From NCBI GenBank assembly GCA_019232645.1, contig JAFANO010000544.1, positions 1 through 6,419 on the forward strand: DNA of 6,419 nt, written 5' to 3'. A model generated the notes under the pieces. The model did not search any database. It had not been told where the DNA came from and worked only from the letters and a program-made list of their open reading frames with translations. The translations under genes were made by a program, and so were the position numbers. Positions 5,041 through 6,419 of the stretch are shown here, piece by piece (position 1 is the stretch's first letter; each line of letters opens with the position of its first letter). The DNA comes from Planctomycetaceae bacterium. Its GTDB lineage: Bacteria; Planctomycetota; Planctomycetia; Isosphaerales; Isosphaeraceae.

Positions 5041-6186
5041 ATGGCCGGCGCGGTGGAGCGTGTCACGCTGACCCATCTCCAGATCCCGCTGAAGGAGCCG
5101 CTGCGGGTCTCGGGGGGGGAGGTTGCCATCAAGGATGCGATCCTGGTGGCCGTCGAGACAGGCCACGGGATCGGCCTGGGCGAGTGCTCGCCGATGACCG
5201 CCGGGCTCGTCGACCCGTGCGACATGCCCGAGCGCTGCTGGGACGACCTGGCGCTGCGGATCGCGCCCGACCTGATCGGATGGGCCTTCGGGGCGGTCGA
5301 GGAGATTGCCGAGCGGGCCGAGGCCTGGGCCGGGTGCAGCCGTTTCGCGGTCGCGGGGGCCGAGACCGCCTGTTGGGACCTGCTCGGCCAGGCACGGCAC
5401 GCGACGATCGCCGAGTTGCTCGGGGCGTCGCTCGACCAACTGGACCGGGGGGTCGAGTCGGGCCTGTCGCTGGGGCTGTATCCGACGATCGTCGAGCTGC
5501 TCCGGGCGATCGAGGCCCATATGGACGAGGGCTATCGGCGGGTCAAGATCCGGGTCCGTCCCGGGCAGGACGTCGAGCTCGTCCGTGCCGTCCGTCAGCA
5601 CTTCGGCGAGGAGCTGCCGCTGATGGTCGACGCCAACGGCGCCTACACGTCGGCAGACCTCGACGTCTTCCGAGAGCTGGACGGTTTCGACCTGCTGATG
5701 TTCGAGCAGCCGATGGCGGCCGACGACCTCGACGGCCTGATCGCGTTGCAGAAGGCGGTGGCCACGCCGGTCTGCCTCGACGAAACCGTGGGGCGGCCCG
5801 ACAAGACCGCCGAGGCGATCCGCCTCGGCGCCTGCAGGATCGTCAACCTCAAGCTCCAGCGCCTCGGCGGGTTCGGCCCCGCGCTGGCGTTGCACGACCT
5901 CTGCTACCGGCACGGAGTGGCCTGCTGGGTGGGCTCGATGCCCGAGTTAGGCGTCGGCCAGGCCCAAGGGATCCACCTGGCGGCGCTGGGCAACTGCAAG
6001 TATCCCAGCGACCTCCAGCCCAGCGCGCGCTGGTTCGTCGACGACATCGTCGTCCCCCTGATCGAGCACGCGATCCCCGGCCTGCTGAGGATCCCGACCC
6101 GCCCCGGCCTGGGCTACCTGATCGACCCCGCGAAGGTCCGCCGCTATCAGGTCCGCCACCTCGAGGTCACGGCGCCACGGGGATGA
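5041..6186 (+). CDS. menC: o-Succinylbenzoate synthase-type enolase-superfamily protein (MenC-like)
   Basis: The family dehydrates SHCHC to o-succinylbenzoate in menaquinone synthesis; some members racemise N-acylamino acids. The product has 381 residues. An N-terminal capping domain (about 1-125) precedes a TIM-like barrel. Metal ligands fit D197 (VDANGAY), E222 (FEQP) and D247 (CLDE); K271 (VNLK) is the second catalytic lysine; GSMPELGVG (298-306) matches the family's G-x-M-x-E loop and PTRPGLG ends the barrel. By my recalled alignment to the Amycolatopsis OSBS/NSAR enzyme (K163, D189, E214, D239, K263; constant offset of 8), the catalytic base position is Arg171 in VKIRV instead of Lys. 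So the fold and family are clear, but OSBS activity is less certain. The ATG has GGAGG at 7 bases; a longer frame from 4879 has no ribosome binding site and would overlap the promoter. No other menaquinone gene is visible. Confidence 0.82.
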   Translation: MAGAVERVTLTHLQIPLKEPLRVSGGEVAIKDAILVAVETGHGIGLGECSPMTAGLVDPCDMPERCWDDLALRIAPDLIGWAFGAVEEIAERAEAWAGCSRFAVAGAETACWDLLGQARHATIAELLGASLDQLDRGVESGLSLGLYPTIVELLRAIEAHMDEGYRRVKIRVRPGQDVELVRAVRQHFGEELPLMVDANGAYTSADLDVFRELDGFDLLMFEQPMAADDLDGLIALQKAVATPVCLDETVGRPDKTAEAIRLGACRIVNLKLQRLGGFGPALALHDLCYRHGVACWVGSMPELGVGQAQGIHLAALGNCKYPSDLQPSARWFVDDIVVPLIEHAIPGLLRIPTRPGLGYLIDPAKVRRYQVRHLEVTAPRG

Positions 6187-6193
6187 GACGACC

Positions 6194-6419
6194 TCAGCCG
6201 CCGATCGCGTGCATGAGCCGCGCGGGCTTGATGAACCGGGCGGTGTTGATCTCGTGCCCCTCCCACTTGCCCGCGACGCACTCGCGCAACGCCCGGGCGA
6301 TCTCGGCGTCGCCGGCACCGCCTCGGAGCAGGCCGCGGACGTCGGTCTCCTCGAGGGCGAAGAGGCAGTTGCGGAGCTTGCCCTCGGCGGTCAGGCGGAT
6401 CCGGTTGCAGCTCATGCAG
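6194..6419 (-). CDS. moaA: GTP 3',8-cyclase MoaA, C-terminal part (runs off window)
   Basis: Only the last 75 or so residues are present; the gene continues beyond the right edge. MoaA is a radical-SAM enzyme that rearranges GTP in the first step of molybdenum cofactor synthesis. The fragment shows the second Fe-S cluster pattern C-x2-C-x13-C (CMSCNRIRL ... LRNC), then CLFALEETDVRGLLR, the conserved KWEGHEINTARF region, and the C-terminal double glycine (HAIGG) that is important for activity in this family. The N-terminal radical-SAM motif lies outside the window. Its stop is 7 bases from the stop of the convergent MenC-like gene. Confidence 0.92.
   Translation of the reverse strand, partial: CMSCNRIRLTAEGKLRNCLFALEETDVRGLLRGGAGDAEIARALRECVAGKWEGHEINTARFIKPARLMHAIGG

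Noticed and set aside
4744..5913. Minus-strand open frame of 389 codons
   Set aside because: It is antisense to the MenC-like gene; the product shows no family motif.

Overview
This is a GC-rich bacterial window with strong G/C preference at third codon positions. The gene content fits a planctomycete, probably of the Isosphaeraceae type: an HU-like protein with a C-terminal tail, a tiny exported protein with a DQPSHLTP-type core, a Gfo/Idh/MocA oxidoreductase and CxxCxxCC (YkgJ-like) proteins. The lineage is inferred from general knowledge of these families, not from a database search.

Layout, left to right. Positions 1-194 hold no recognisable gene. A complete Gfo/Idh/MocA oxidoreductase lies on the minus strand (195-1241, GTG start). 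It is separated from a plus-strand alpha/beta hydrolase with an N-terminal membrane anchor (1803-2717) by 561 bases. That gap contains a sharply AT-rich island (about 1385-1530) with a promoter-like element and a possible long leader. The hydrolase converges on a 78-residue exported, lipoprotein-like protein (2860-3096, minus), with a strong hairpin between the two stops. Next on the minus strand is an HU/IHF-family DNA-binding protein (3324-3737) with its own well-formed promoter. Immediately upstream is an operon of two YkgJ-like cysteine-cluster proteins (4353-4784, then 3829-4356) joined by an ATGA stop/start overlap. An intrinsic terminator at the operon's end abuts the HU promoter.

A 256-base divergent region (4785-5040) carries promoters for both directions and a 16-bp inverted repeat. 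It leads into a plus-strand enolase-superfamily protein of the o-succinylbenzoate synthase (MenC) type (5041-6186). This converges, with only 7 bases between stops, on the C-terminal end of MoaA (6194-6419, minus), which runs off the window.

How the genes relate: apart from the translationally coupled cysteine-cluster pair, most genes look like separate transcription units with housekeeping or general roles (menaquinone, molybdenum cofactor, nucleoid). I see no mobile element, CRISPR array, RNA gene or multi-gene defence or biosynthetic system. The observations most worth following are the replacement of the expected catalytic lysine by arginine in the MenC-like protein, the coupled cysteine-cluster pair with a nine-base homopolymer at the second start, and the unexplained structured repeats in the intergenic regions.
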